From Bacteroides sp. (GTDB lineage: Bacteria; Bacteroidota; Bacteroidia; Bacteroidales; Bacteroidaceae), in assembly GCA_030151635.1 (NCBI GenBank), contig JASLDF010000040.1:1-26400 (forward strand): 26,400 nt of DNA, read 5' to 3'. Positions within the stretch are counted from its first letter, which is position 1, and each line of letters starts with the position of its first letter. Under the pieces are notes generated by a model. The model did no database searches. It saw nothing but the letters and a program-made list of their open reading frames with translations, and was not told where the DNA came from. This document shows positions 15,486 to 23,247 of this stretch, one piece after another. A program made the translations under genes and the position numbers.

Positions 15486-16307
15486 TCAAGGGAATTTAGG
15501 ATACTTGTCGAAGTCTGGTTTTCTTTTTTCAAGGAATGCTTCTTTACCTTCTTGAGCTTCTTCGGTCATGTAGTACAACATCGTTGCATCACCAGCCAAC
15601 TCTTGGATACCTGCTTGGCCATCCAACTCGGCATTAAGACCAGCTTTAATCATACGCAGTGCGATAGGGCTTAATAACATCATCTCTTCTGCCCAAGCCA
15701 CATACTCGTCTTCCAATTGCTCCAATGGAACTACCTTGTTAACTAAGCCCATATCTAGTGCTTCTTGCGCATTGTATTGACGGCAAAGGAACCAGATTTC
15801 ACGTGCTTTCTTTTGACCAACCACACGAGCAAGGTATGATGAACCAAAACCAGCATCAAAACTACCTACACGAGGACCAGTTTGACCAAAGATTGCATTT
15901 TCAGAAGCAATAGAAAGGTCACACACCACGTGAAGAACGTGTCCACCACCAATTGCAAAACCATTTACAGCTGCAATTACCGGTTTAGGGATAGAGCGAA
16001 TTTGTTTTTGTACATCAAGTACACTTAAACGATACACACCATCTTTGCCACGGTAACCACCATGCCCTTTTTTGTTTTGGTCGCCACCCGAACAGAATGC
16101 CTTGTCGCCAGCACCAGTAAGTACAACCACACGGATTGAAGGTTCTTCACGGCAAATGCGCATTGCATCGCTCATTTCGCCCGTTGTTTCTGGAGTGAAA
16201 GCGTTGCGATAACGTTCTCTATTGATTGTAATACGTGCAATACCTTCGCAAAATTCAAAGATAATTTCTTCGTATTTCTTAATTTCTTTCCATTCTCTTT
16301 TAGCCAT
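15486..16307 (-). CDS. menB: 1,4-Dihydroxy-2-naphthoyl-CoA synthase (MenB)
   Basis: This crotonase-family enzyme cyclises OSB-CoA to DHNA-CoA. At 273 aa it closely resembles E. coli MenB. The oxyanion-hole segments FCSGGDQ (71-77) and AIGGGH (118-123) are present, as is the active-site stretch FGQTGPRVGSFDAG (140-153). Gly144 and Asp151 match Gly156 and Asp163 of E. coli, which places it in the type I, bicarbonate-dependent group. REIWFLCRQYNAQEALDMGLVN and the C-terminal ATMLYYMTEEAQEGKEAF are also diagnostic. The start lies 7 bases after the menD stop, so the two are translated from one message. Confidence 0.95.
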   Translation of the reverse strand: MAKREWKEIKKYEEIIFEFCEGIARITINRERYRNAFTPETTGEMSDAMRICREEPSIRVVVLTGAGDKAFCSGGDQNKKGHGGYRGKDGVYRLSVLDVQKQIRSIPKPVIAAVNGFAIGGGHVLHVVCDLSIASENAIFGQTGPRVGSFDAGFGSSYLARVVGQKKAREIWFLCRQYNAQEALDMGLVNKVVPLEQLEDEYVAWAEEMMLLSPIALRMIKAGLNAELDGQAGIQELAGDATMLYYMTEEAQEGKEAFLEKRKPDFDKYPKFP

Positions 16308-16314
16308 ATTCTAA

Positions 16315-17985
16315 CTATTTATTTTTTAATGAATGATAATATGATTTGTAAACCTCGACGTCTTTTTCGGAATTCGTAAAGACTTCCAAGAATTGAGGTT
16401 TATGTTGTGTAAAATCGGAGTTCATAAAGGTTTCTAGTGCCGTTTGATATTCCGTTTCGTTACTAGCCGAAAGATAATCAAATCCACGCTCTTTTGCCCA
16501 ACCTTCTGCTTTTGTTTGATGAGAAGCCGTAACAAATCGTCCCGCCGTAGCCGATAAATTCATATTCAGAGCCTTAAAAATCTCACCACCCGAATTGTTT
16601 ATCAGTAGGATGCGGAAGTTTGAACCGTAGTTACGAGCCCAAATAGCGTTCATATCATAGAAGAAACTTAGATCGCCAATGACCAGGTAGTTCAACTTAT
16701 CCGAAGAGTAAGCATACCCAATGGCCGACGAAACAGAGCCTTCTATACCCGATGTGCCACGGTTGCAACATATTTCAACTGTTCTAGGAATTGTGAATAG
16801 CTGTGCGTAACGAACCATAGAACTATTTGCCAAATGAAGCACAGAGCTATCGGAAAGTCGTTTCATGAAACTACCCACTACACCTACACTCGAATAGTCC
16901 AAAATTGGTTCTGGAATATTCTTAGACCTATTCGCCCACATTTGATAGAACGCAGCATTACCTACATTCAATAAAAATGGAGTAATTTTATCCAAGAACT
17001 CAAAAGGAGACAATTCGAATACAGTCGTTAAACAACCATACGTATCAACTACAGCTCCATCAGAAGCAATGTGCCAATGCTCTTTGGGTGGATTGTTTTT
17101 CAAAAATGTCTTCAAACGCTTTGACACCATATGTCCACCAAATGTAATTAACAAATCGGGGGCGTAACGCTGTTGTTCCTTTTCATCTAGCGTATATAAA
17201 ACAGCATCGAAATTGGTGATTGCCTTTGTAGGGGCTGTCTGATTGGATAAATGCTCCGAAAGCCACACAAAATTCTTATTCAAGCTACGCTCAACATCTT
17301 TAGAGAACTGATAAATCATCATCTCTTGTCCAGCTAAAGCCATTCTCTTTTCAAAAAGGTTAATTCGAGAAAGCACCTCTTCAAAACTATAATTGTAATC
17401 GTTTAGTCCATTGTATCGGCGAATTACTCGTACTTCGGGTAGTTCTTGGGTCGTAAAACTAAACATAGGTTCAGAAATAGGTACATTGATATGTACAGGA
17501 CCACGACCATGATGATACAGTGCTAGTAACGCTTCATTAATCAAGCGATTGCAATACAATTCGTCATCATCCGAACGTACTTCCGGAAGATTTACCGACA
17601 TTTTCACTAAACTCTGAAAGACATTTGGCTGAGGCAACGTTTGTCCCAACATTTGTCCCAATGCCGAGGCTGGTCGATCTCCAGAGATTACTACAAGAGG
17701 AATTTGCTGATAATACGCCTCAGCAACAGCCGGATGGATATTTAAAAGTGCCGTTCCCGATGTGCAACATACTGCAGCTGGTTTTCCTCCGTTTAGAGCC
17801 AATCCCATTGCTACATAGCCTGCACTTCGTTCGTCGGTTACAGAAATACACTTAAAGTAAGAATCATTGCATAAAGACTGTACAATTGGAGCATTCCTAC
17901 TTCCCGGACACAGCACGATTTTACGTACCTCGTGTGCCTTAAGTAAAGCCACCAGTTGAAGAATGCTTTTTTTATCTGAATACAT
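16315..17985 (-). CDS. menD: SEPHCHC synthase (MenD)
   Basis: This thiamine-diphosphate enzyme joins the succinic semialdehyde unit derived from 2-oxoglutarate to isochorismate, the first committed step of menaquinone synthesis. Its 556 aa are normal for the family. The N-terminal PYR domain carries CPGSRNAP (26-33) and TDERSAGY with the cofactor-activating Glu52. The C-terminal PP domain carries NRGTSGIEGSVSSA, the GDLSFFYDM start of the ThDP-Mg motif and its NNSGGEIF end. It is the first gene of the menD-B-C-E run. It is separated from menF by about 1.5 kb containing a lipoprotein gene and several hairpins, so it needs its own promoter, for which I see no exact -7 box. Confidence 0.95.
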   Translation of the reverse strand: MYSDKKSILQLVALLKAHEVRKIVLCPGSRNAPIVQSLCNDSYFKCISVTDERSAGYVAMGLALNGGKPAAVCCTSGTALLNIHPAVAEAYYQQIPLVVISGDRPASALGQMLGQTLPQPNVFQSLVKMSVNLPEVRSDDDELYCNRLINEALLALYHHGRGPVHINVPISEPMFSFTTQELPEVRVIRRYNGLNDYNYSFEEVLSRINLFEKRMALAGQEMMIYQFSKDVERSLNKNFVWLSEHLSNQTAPTKAITNFDAVLYTLDEKEQQRYAPDLLITFGGHMVSKRLKTFLKNNPPKEHWHIASDGAVVDTYGCLTTVFELSPFEFLDKITPFLLNVGNAAFYQMWANRSKNIPEPILDYSSVGVVGSFMKRLSDSSVLHLANSSMVRYAQLFTIPRTVEICCNRGTSGIEGSVSSAIGYAYSSDKLNYLVIGDLSFFYDMNAIWARNYGSNFRILLINNSGGEIFKALNMNLSATAGRFVTASHQTKAEGWAKERGFDYLSASNETEYQTALETFMNSDFTQHKPQFLEVFTNSEKDVEVYKSYYHSLKNK

Positions 17986-18197
17986 AATAGTTTCTATCTT
18001 AGTTTTTTACATTTAAAAGACACCTAACTAGTTGAAATAAAGAACATAGCAGATATAAACACACCCCCTAGTCCTTGAAAAACAAGATGTCATACGATGT
18101 AAATTTACAAATAAAAATAGAAATTGATCCTATAAAAGTGAGCTATATCACTCGTCTTCATTTAAGCAATTGCACCGTACCTCTATTATCTAAAGTC

Positions 18198-18236
18198 GAA
18201 AAGCTAGCCAATGATACAGACATTAGCTAGCTTCTC
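18198..18236 (-). terminator. Possible hairpin terminator, second after the lipoprotein gene
   Basis: GAAAAGCTAGCCAATG (18198-18213) pairs with CATTAGCTAGCTTCTC (18221-18236) at 14 of 16 positions around a 7-base loop. Read on the minus strand the distal arm ends in TTTTC, a weak T-tract, so terminator function is plausible but not certain. Confidence 0.45.
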
Positions 18237-18250
18237 TCAAAACAACTACT

Positions 18251-18319
18251 TAAAAAAGAAACCTTGTTTTACTCACTCAACACCTTTACATATTAATGTT
18301 GAGTTTATGGTAAAACAAG
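18251..18319 (-). terminator. Terminator after the men-locus lipoprotein gene
   Basis: The arms 18263-18282 and 18297-18319 pair through CTTGTTTTAC and CTCAACA blocks with a small bulge. On the minus strand a T-rich run (18251-18260) follows closely. It starts about 70 bases after the lipoprotein stop at 18391. Confidence 0.6.
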
Positions 18320-18390
18320 AAACAGGTATCTTCACTGTGGGTTCCCCCTTGTCGTAACCACCATTAAGCCACAACCAGTTATATTTTATA

Positions 18391-19119
18391 TTATTCGAGA
18401 ATAATCTTATTCAAGGTAGTCTCCGTTCCAAAAAGATAAATTTGGTCTACTCGCTTATCTTCTGGGACTGGTATTGCGACTCTTTTCTCTCCACAAATAT
18501 CTTCATGATACACAACTGAATTATCCGACACTAAATAGACACTTAAAATAGATTCATTTGAGTAGCTGTGTACACTAATTAATTTAAAATCGTTTTTAAT
18601 AGGCGTAGTGTTAATTACAAAACCCTCGTATAGAGCCTTGCCGTCCACCATTTTACGATCACCCGACAAGTATAGATATCGACTATCGTACCACCATTCA
18701 TACTCAAGATCATTATTCACGGTAACATCTTCTTCAGTGCTCAACTGTTTGGAAGACTCGTGTACAGGAATCGGATACTTCGCCATTGACGATAGGGAAA
18801 TAGGATATTGGGGTTGAATTGCAAACGTATGATATTGAGCATTCCAAACTCTATCAGCCTTAAAAAAAGAGCGATAAATTTGAAGGCCATTCAACTGAAG
18901 TTCAAGAGTATAAAAAGAATCACACAAACGTGGATAGCTTGATAATTCTCTACTACTCGCTCTTTTTTGAGTGGTATAATCAAGATGAAAGTCTAATGTA
19001 ATAGGATATTCCGGAGCAATTGAAGGAATCATACCATCATTATCTCCTAAAGAATTAGCAACACAGCTTGGATGAAGCCAAAGCAGTGCTAAAATTAAAA
19101 ATAGCAAGTTATTTCTCAT
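18391..19119 (-). CDS. Putative lipoprotein inserted in the menaquinone locus
   Basis: A 242-residue secreted protein I do not recognise. The N-terminus MRNNLLFLILALLWLHPSC reads as a lipoprotein signal with Cys19, though LHPSC is a loose lipobox. The mature part is rich in Tyr, Ser and charged residues and looks beta-stranded (YPITLDFHLDYTT, FYTLELQLNGLQIYRSFF, YEWWYDSRYLYLSGD). No enzyme motif is visible. The gene sits between menF and menD but has its own terminators on both sides and a leader of about 400 bases, so it is a separate unit rather than a pathway member. An imperfect palindrome TTAACCAACTGGTTAA (19132-19147) lies 12 bases upstream of the ATG and might be an operator. Confidence 0.65.
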   Translation of the reverse strand: MRNNLLFLILALLWLHPSCVANSLGDNDGMIPSIAPEYPITLDFHLDYTTQKRASSRELSSYPRLCDSFYTLELQLNGLQIYRSFFKADRVWNAQYHTFAIQPQYPISLSSMAKYPIPVHESSKQLSTEEDVTVNNDLEYEWWYDSRYLYLSGDRKMVDGKALYEGFVINTTPIKNDFKLISVHSYSNESILSVYLVSDNSVVYHEDICGEKRVAIPVPEDKRVDQIYLFGTETTLNKIILE

Positions 19120-19440
19120 AGTAAAATAAATTTAACCAACTGGTTAATTCTTACACATCCGAAAATTAGTTAAGTCTAAGTGAGTATTTCTCACAATTCA
19201 CACATATTGCCCCTATCAGTAGAGGTAATCAATCATATATATCTATTAATTCAATCACATTGAAAGTAATTAGTTTATTATAAACAGGCTTACTTTTCAG
19301 GCTTACTATTTAGAACATACTGTCGTATTTCTAAAAGTGTTTTACAAATATATACAAAAGTAAACAACTAAAAAATATTTTTTAACAAAAACTACACTTT
19401 ACATTCTAAAACAAAACAAAATACCCTGTTTGTATGGCAT
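19120..19440. other. Intergenic region upstream of the men-locus lipoprotein
   Basis: No gene is seen. It carries the palindrome TTAACCAACTGGTTAA at 19132-19147 and two minus-strand -7-like boxes, TATATTTG (19345-19352) and TACTTTTG (19355-19362), with a CAAA (TTTG on the minus strand) at 19386-19389 slightly too far for an ideal -33. These could give a leader of a little over 200 bases. Confidence 0.4.
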
Positions 19441-19490
19441 ATAAACAAACAAAGGTTATCGTCGTTTAATAGAAAACAACAATAACCTTT
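19441..19490 (-). terminator. Strong intrinsic terminator after menF
   Basis: Read on the minus strand, a 17-bp stem (19474-19490 with 19451-19467, including two G-U pairs, core AAAGGTTAT/ATAACCTTT) with a 6-base loop is followed by TTTGTTTGTTT. It begins 33 bases after the menF stop and separates menF from everything downstream. Confidence 0.9.
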
Positions 19491-19522
19491 CGCATATATT
19501 TACAAAATCTCTTATCAGTAGT

Positions 19523-20611
19523 CTAATCAAATAAAGACTTCATCGTATCCATTTTACCGACAGTTTCGTTCCACTCTTCAAGTAGAGAAGAAGAGCTCAA
19601 CAAACCACCACCAGCATACAAAACACAACAAGCATCTGTAATTTGCATGCAGCGTAAATTTACATAAAGTGTCGTTGGCCCCGAAGAATTTATTTCACCA
19701 ATAAAACCGGCATAATATTTACGATCTTGCTGCTCATTGGCTACAATAAAATCGTAAGCCTCTTTCTTAGGCAAACCACAAACTGCAGGAGTTGGATGAA
19801 GTAACTTCAACAAATCTCCAAGTTTATTGCAGTCTGGAAGTGCGAAATCAAACGTACTAAACAAATGCACCAATTTACCCGCTTTAATATTAGTAGGACC
19901 TTCAATTTTCGGCGTTATACCAAAAGAATTAAGTTGATGCTTAACGTATTGAACAACTAAATCCTGCTCTACACGATTCTTCTCGTCCCAATAGATTTCT
20001 CCATCATGAAAAGTCTGCGTCCCAGCTAGAGCCACAGTACGCCAAGCATCACCCGTTCCTTTTAAAAGTATTTCGGGCGTGCTTCCCATCCACAAGCCCG
20101 TTTGGGGTGTATACACCAAATAAACAAAACCATTCGGATAAGCATTACAAGCCTTTTCATAAACACGTGCAATCGACTCTTTCGAGTGCTTAAGCCCCGC
20201 GTGTCGAGCCAAAACAATCTTCACCAAATGCTCTTTCTTTAACTGCTCTAGGTAGCCACTAAAACAAGCCTCGTAATTTGAAAACAACTCATCCGATGTT
20301 TGCTCAACCTCGATATCCACAACATGAGGCTTTCCCAATGGAAGATTATTAACCTCATCAATTGTAGGAAAAGTAGTTCTATCTTCACGCAGTAATACAG
20401 CTGGATATTTATCTGACAAATGGAAAGGAGCAATTACGAAGCCCGATTTTCCATTCAAATCCTTTAAATCTGAGAACAAGGCTGGCTCTCCACTATTTTG
20501 CATCACAAAATGAACCTCGTTACTACGGGGTTCATTATAGAGAGCAAAAAGTTGATTAGAAGCAATTAGCCTATCAATAATAGCTAGTTTTTCTTCTGAT
20601 AATTCGATCAT
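19523..20611 (-). CDS. menF: Isochorismate synthase (MenF)
   Basis: This enzyme converts chorismate to isochorismate, the entry to menaquinone synthesis. At 362 aa it covers the chorismate-binding fold with a short N-terminal region. Family landmarks are the base lysine in KIVLAR (Lys131), GSTPEILLK (176-184), ALAGT (194-198), the EKNRVEQ segment (210-216), HPTPAVCGLPK (272-282), YYAGFIGEI (299-307) and AGGGL (333-337). Lys131 and the absence of a pyruvate-lyase pairing argue for isochorismate synthase rather than anthranilate or salicylate synthase. Its ATG overlaps the stop of the HAD-hotdog gene (ATGA), so these two are translationally coupled. A strong terminator follows, so menD is transcribed separately. 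An entC-type role in siderophore synthesis is unlikely in this context. Confidence 0.92.
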   Translation of the reverse strand: MIELSEEKLAIIDRLIASNQLFALYNEPRSNEVHFVMQNSGEPALFSDLKDLNGKSGFVIAPFHLSDKYPAVLLREDRTTFPTIDEVNNLPLGKPHVVDIEVEQTSDELFSNYEACFSGYLEQLKKEHLVKIVLARHAGLKHSKESIARVYEKACNAYPNGFVYLVYTPQTGLWMGSTPEILLKGTGDAWRTVALAGTQTFHDGEIYWDEKNRVEQDLVVQYVKHQLNSFGITPKIEGPTNIKAGKLVHLFSTFDFALPDCNKLGDLLKLLHPTPAVCGLPKKEAYDFIVANEQQDRKYYAGFIGEINSSGPTTLYVNLRCMQITDACCVLYAGGGLLSSSSLLEEWNETVGKMDTMKSLFD

Positions 20612-21840
20612 CTTTTCTTAAGAATACTATTCATGACACGAATAGACGATACCAGCTTATCGGTCGATGTATAAATGTTTACGTCCCAAATGTGCGATGA
20701 ACGACCTTGATGCGTAATTGTAGCTATGGCACGAACCGTATCACCTTCGTGTGCAGAAGAAATGTGGTTACCGCTCACTTGCATACCCACAACCATTTCA
20801 TCCGGAGCAGCCAACATCATTGAACCCAACCCTGCAATGGTTTCTGCCAGAGCCAGAGAAGCACCACCATGTAAAATGCCAAACGGCTGTCTGGTACGTT
20901 TATCCACTGGCATAGTCGCCTCAACACGTCCTTCCGATGCGTATGTATATTGAATACCTAGATTTCCCATCAACGCAAACTCACTGCGTTTATTAAGTAA
21001 ATCAAGGTTAATCTCCGATAATTTTACTTGAGAAAGGATGTACTTTTCTATCGCTTCGGCCACCCCATCCTCTTCATTCGAAGCCGTAATAACATCGGCA
21101 CAACGCTTAACAGAGTCGCTCGAGTTTGCCATAGCAACACCCAAACCCGACATTTGAATCATTGAATAGTCGGCAGCACCATTACCAATAGTCATGACTT
21201 CCGACGATTCCATTTTTAAGATATCCAACAATACGCCTAAACCATTCGATTTATCAATGTTGTTTGGCATCACTTCCAAGAAATAAGGCTCCGTGCGAAA
21301 CACATTCATTACACCATCTAGACGTGCTTTGAAATCTCTTTCAAGCTGAGTAATCTCTTCCTCATTATCGTTCACCAAAACAGCCTTACGAGGATTGTAA
21401 TGAACCGCATCAATAATAGGTTTCGACTCGACAATAGCCATACCATTGATACTAGCCTCTTGCTTAATGTACAAATCATCGGCACGATTGGTAATTACCT
21501 TATCTTCTGAATAAGTGAAGATACCCACCCCCAACTTATCAGCCTCTTTCTCCATGAAATGGAAAATTTGCTTATCTATAGTTTTCTCAAAAAGAGTCTT
21601 GTTCGTTTTTGTTTCAATCAATTGAGCACCATTATAGGCAAGGATATACCCTCCATAACGATGCAAATCTAATTGCTGTGCCAAAGGTATTAACCCATGA
21701 AGTGGTCTGCCCGAAGCCAACACCACAATAGTACCCGTTTGCAATGCTTTACGAATCACTGCATTTGTACGTTTTGTTATAACACCTTCGTTATTCAACA
21801 ACGTACCATCTACGTCTAGGACTAGTAATTTATAATTCAT
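20608..21840 (-). CDS. HAD phosphatase-hotdog thioesterase fusion (DHNA-CoA thioesterase)
   Basis: A 410-residue two-domain protein. Residues 1-270 form a Cof-type (HAD-IIB) phosphatase with nucleophile motif LVLDVDGT (Asp9, Asp11), Ser43 in LASGRP and Lys197. Residues ~280-410 form a hotdog thioesterase with LHGGASLALAET, in which Glu333 matches the catalytic Glu of E. coli YdiI. Such fusions are described from Bacteroides fragilis (BF1314) and Porphyromonas gingivalis (PG1653); the hotdog part hydrolyses 1,4-dihydroxy-2-naphthoyl-CoA, the step after MenB. Coupling to menF by a 4-base overlap fits that role. The HAD motif IV reads GNGAAD instead of the usual GDGxND, losing one metal-ligand Asp, so phosphatase activity or specificity may be changed. 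The HAD substrate cannot be read from the sequence. Confidence 0.9.
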   Translation of the reverse strand: MNYKLLVLDVDGTLLNNEGVITKRTNAVIRKALQTGTIVVLASGRPLHGLIPLAQQLDLHRYGGYILAYNGAQLIETKTNKTLFEKTIDKQIFHFMEKEADKLGVGIFTYSEDKVITNRADDLYIKQEASINGMAIVESKPIIDAVHYNPRKAVLVNDNEEEITQLERDFKARLDGVMNVFRTEPYFLEVMPNNIDKSNGLGVLLDILKMESSEVMTIGNGAADYSMIQMSGLGVAMANSSDSVKRCADVITASNEEDGVAEAIEKYILSQVKLSEINLDLLNKRSEFALMGNLGIQYTYASEGRVEATMPVDKRTRQPFGILHGGASLALAETIAGLGSMMLAAPDEMVVGMQVSGNHISSAHEGDTVRAIATITHQGRSSHIWDVNIYTSTDKLVSSIRVMNSILKKR

Positions 21841-21953
21841 CTCTAATATTTTTCAATTAAATACGATTTTTCAATACAAACACACCAAGTGGTCATATTG
21901 TTAATAGAAAACTTCAATAAGCCCTTTCAAGCTATCAATTTCCTAATTTAGTC

Positions 21954-21961
21954 CAAATATA
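21954..21961 (-). promoter_or_regulatory. Candidate -7 box for the HAD-hotdog/menF unit
   Basis: On the minus strand this reads TATATTTG, matching TAnnTTTG, about 115 bases upstream of the ATG. A CAA (minus TTG) at 21987-21989 is 25 bases away, a little too far for an ideal -33. A 7-bp inverted repeat (ACCGATT 21972-21978, AATCGGT 21988-21994) lies between and could be an operator. Confidence 0.4.
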
Positions 21962-22083
21962 AATAAAAACGACCGATTATAGAATACAATCGGTTACATA
22001 TCCTTTATATTCAAAACGATTACCGAGAAGAATATTGTCATGAAAAAAGTCAGAATGCATCCTATTAAAATCTATTTAAACAT

Positions 22084-22091
22084 TATCTTTG
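22084..22091 (+). promoter_or_regulatory. Candidate -7 box for the DUF2752 gene
   Basis: TATCTTTG is a perfect TAnnTTTG box 39 bases before the ATG at 22131. It overlaps the upstream in-frame TTG at 22089, which argues that the longer reading frame is not the real start. Confidence 0.45.
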
Positions 22092-22130
22092 GAACTAATA
22101 AATCTAAATGTAAAGAGAACCAAACTGAAT

Positions 22131-22538
22131 ATGGGCATTTTGAGCAAGGGGTCAACAAAAAAGAAAGTAATCATTTTTACTACATTACTAATCGTCTTGT
22201 TCGGTCTTTCTATACTTATTTATTTTGACCCTGCCGATCACTTTTTCCCACGTTGCCCTTTCCTCACCTTAACAGGCTATCAATGTCCAGGGTGTGGCTC
22301 TCAACGAGCACTTCATCAATTGCTTCATCTAAATATTAAAGCCGCATTTAAATACAATCCCTTTCTAGTTTTAATACTTCCCTACCTGCTTCTTATTTCT
22401 ATATTAGAATGGAAAAGGAATAGCGAAAATATCTATGTTAGAAAATTGTATCGCCTATTTTGTGGCTATAAAACAATCATTGCACTCTTTGTCGTTATTA
22501 TGTGCTATTGGGTTTTCCGCAATATATATGGACTTTGA
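22131..22538 (+). CDS. DUF2752 small membrane protein
   Basis: The protein is 135 residues. A basic N-terminus leads into a first membrane helix (about 13-30). The DUF2752 signature then appears in order: FFPRCPFLTLTGYQCPGCG with its three cysteines, SQRALHQLLHLNIKAAFKYNP, a second helix (LVLILPYLLLISILEW) and a third near the C-terminus. The CP..C..CG cysteines suggest a metal or redox site, but the family's function is unknown. I chose the ATG at 22131; the frame opens at a TTG (22089) that lies inside a perfect promoter box. The following two genes encode GYF_2-CD225 proteins, a type of gene I recall occurring beside DUF2752 genes in other Bacteroidota. A 13-base palindrome (22583-22595) follows the gene. 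Confidence 0.85.
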   Translation: MGILSKGSTKKKVIIFTTLLIVLFGLSILIYFDPADHFFPRCPFLTLTGYQCPGCGSQRALHQLLHLNIKAAFKYNPFLVLILPYLLLISILEWKRNSENIYVRKLYRLFCGYKTIIALFVVIMCYWVFRNIYGL

Positions 22539-22635
22539 ATTTGACACTAGACACCAGAGGTATACGACATTATACTATATATTCTAGTCACTAGATAATA
22601 AATAATTAACCAAAACGCCTTGATTCTTAAAAAAA

Positions 22636-22663
22636 CAGATTAATTTTGAGCAAACTTAATCTG
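22636..22663 (+). promoter_or_regulatory. Inverted repeat overlapping promoter of first GYF_2-CD225 gene
   Basis: CAGATTAATTTTG (22636-22648) and CAAACTTAATCTG (22651-22663) are complementary at 12 of 13 positions around 2 bases. The left arm contains TAATTTTG (22641-22648), a TAnnTTTG box, with a TTG at 22620-22622 18 bases upstream. The ATG is only 9 bases after the repeat. The palindrome therefore covers the -7 box and probable start site, as an operator would. Confidence 0.5.
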
Positions 22664-22671
22664 AATGATAT

Positions 22672-23145
22672 ATGACACATTTCTTCTATGCTGACAATAA
22701 CCAGCAATACGGTCCTTTCACGTTTCAAGAGTTACAAACAAAAAACATTACTCCAGAAACATTAGTTTGGCATGAAGGTTTAACAGACTGGACGCCTGCT
22801 GGCAATCTCACTGCATTAAAAGATATGTTTACTTCTCTTCCACCGGTAATACCCACAGATGTAAATAAACCAGTTACTGACGATCCCTATAAGAATCATC
22901 CTAAGCCCAACAACAACCTTGCTCTAGCCATTTGTGCAACAGCTCTTTGCTGCATGCCATTGGGAATATTCGCACTTATCCAAAGCTCGAAAGTAGATAA
23001 ACTCTATTACTTAAAAGATTTTGCAGGTGCACAGCGTGCCGCCAATCTTTCTAAAAAAATTAGCATCAGCGGATTTATCTTAGGGGCTATTTTTGGCATC
23101 CTATACATCCTATTGCTCATCTTTGTTGAAGCTCGAAACTGGTAA
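22672..23145 (+). CDS. GYF_2 (DUF4339)-CD225 membrane protein, copy 1
   Basis: A 157-residue protein in three parts. Residues 4-52 form a GYF_2 domain (FYADNNQQYGPFTFQELQ..., TLVWHEG..DWTPA). A Pro-rich polar linker follows (53-80). Residues ~83-150 form a CD225/dispanin-like membrane domain with two hydrophobic segments around a conserved loop (ALCCMPLGIFALIQSSKVDKLY, DFAGAQRAA). In this family the GYF_2 domain is expected in the cytoplasm, where GYF folds bind proline-rich peptides. CD225 proteins in animals (IFITM) affect membrane fusion, and bacterial roles are undefined. The next gene is a clear paralogue with the same domain order, so a tandem duplication is likely. An inverted repeat overlaps its probable promoter. 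Confidence 0.85.
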   Translation: MTHFFYADNNQQYGPFTFQELQTKNITPETLVWHEGLTDWTPAGNLTALKDMFTSLPPVIPTDVNKPVTDDPYKNHPKPNNNLALAICATALCCMPLGIFALIQSSKVDKLYYLKDFAGAQRAANLSKKISISGFILGAIFGILYILLLIFVEARNW

Positions 23146-23189
23146 TTGTCAAATTAACACAACTCAAACAGGAAAGTAGATTATACTTT

Positions 23190-23208
23190 ATCAACTTTTT
23201 AAGTTGAT
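23190..23208 (+). promoter_or_regulatory. 8-bp inverted repeat upstream of second GYF_2-CD225 gene
   Basis: ATCAACTT (23190-23197) and AAGTTGAT (23201-23208) flank TTT. A near-consensus -7 box TATCTTTA (23215-23222) follows, 25 bases before the ATG. The arrangement, palindrome and -7-like box just before the gene, echoes that of the first copy, although the palindromes differ in sequence. Confidence 0.4.
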
Positions 23209-23247
23209 TCTTGTTATCTTTAGAGCACTAATCCATAAATTTATTTT

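Larger units (their letters stand above)
17986..18390. other. Intergenic region between menD and the lipoprotein gene
   Basis: No gene is seen. It must contain the menD promoter and the 3' end of the minus-strand lipoprotein gene. Two large hairpins (18198-18236 and 18263-18319) occupy the part next to the lipoprotein stop. Confidence 0.45.

Noticed and set aside
22089..22130. TTG start extending the DUF2752 protein
   Set aside because: The TTG is inside a perfect TATCTTTG promoter box, so the ATG at 22131 is preferred.
22040..22228. Small open frame with an ATG at 22040 before the DUF2752 gene
   Set aside because: It overlaps the DUF2752 gene in a different frame and spans its promoter box, and its product has no domain character.
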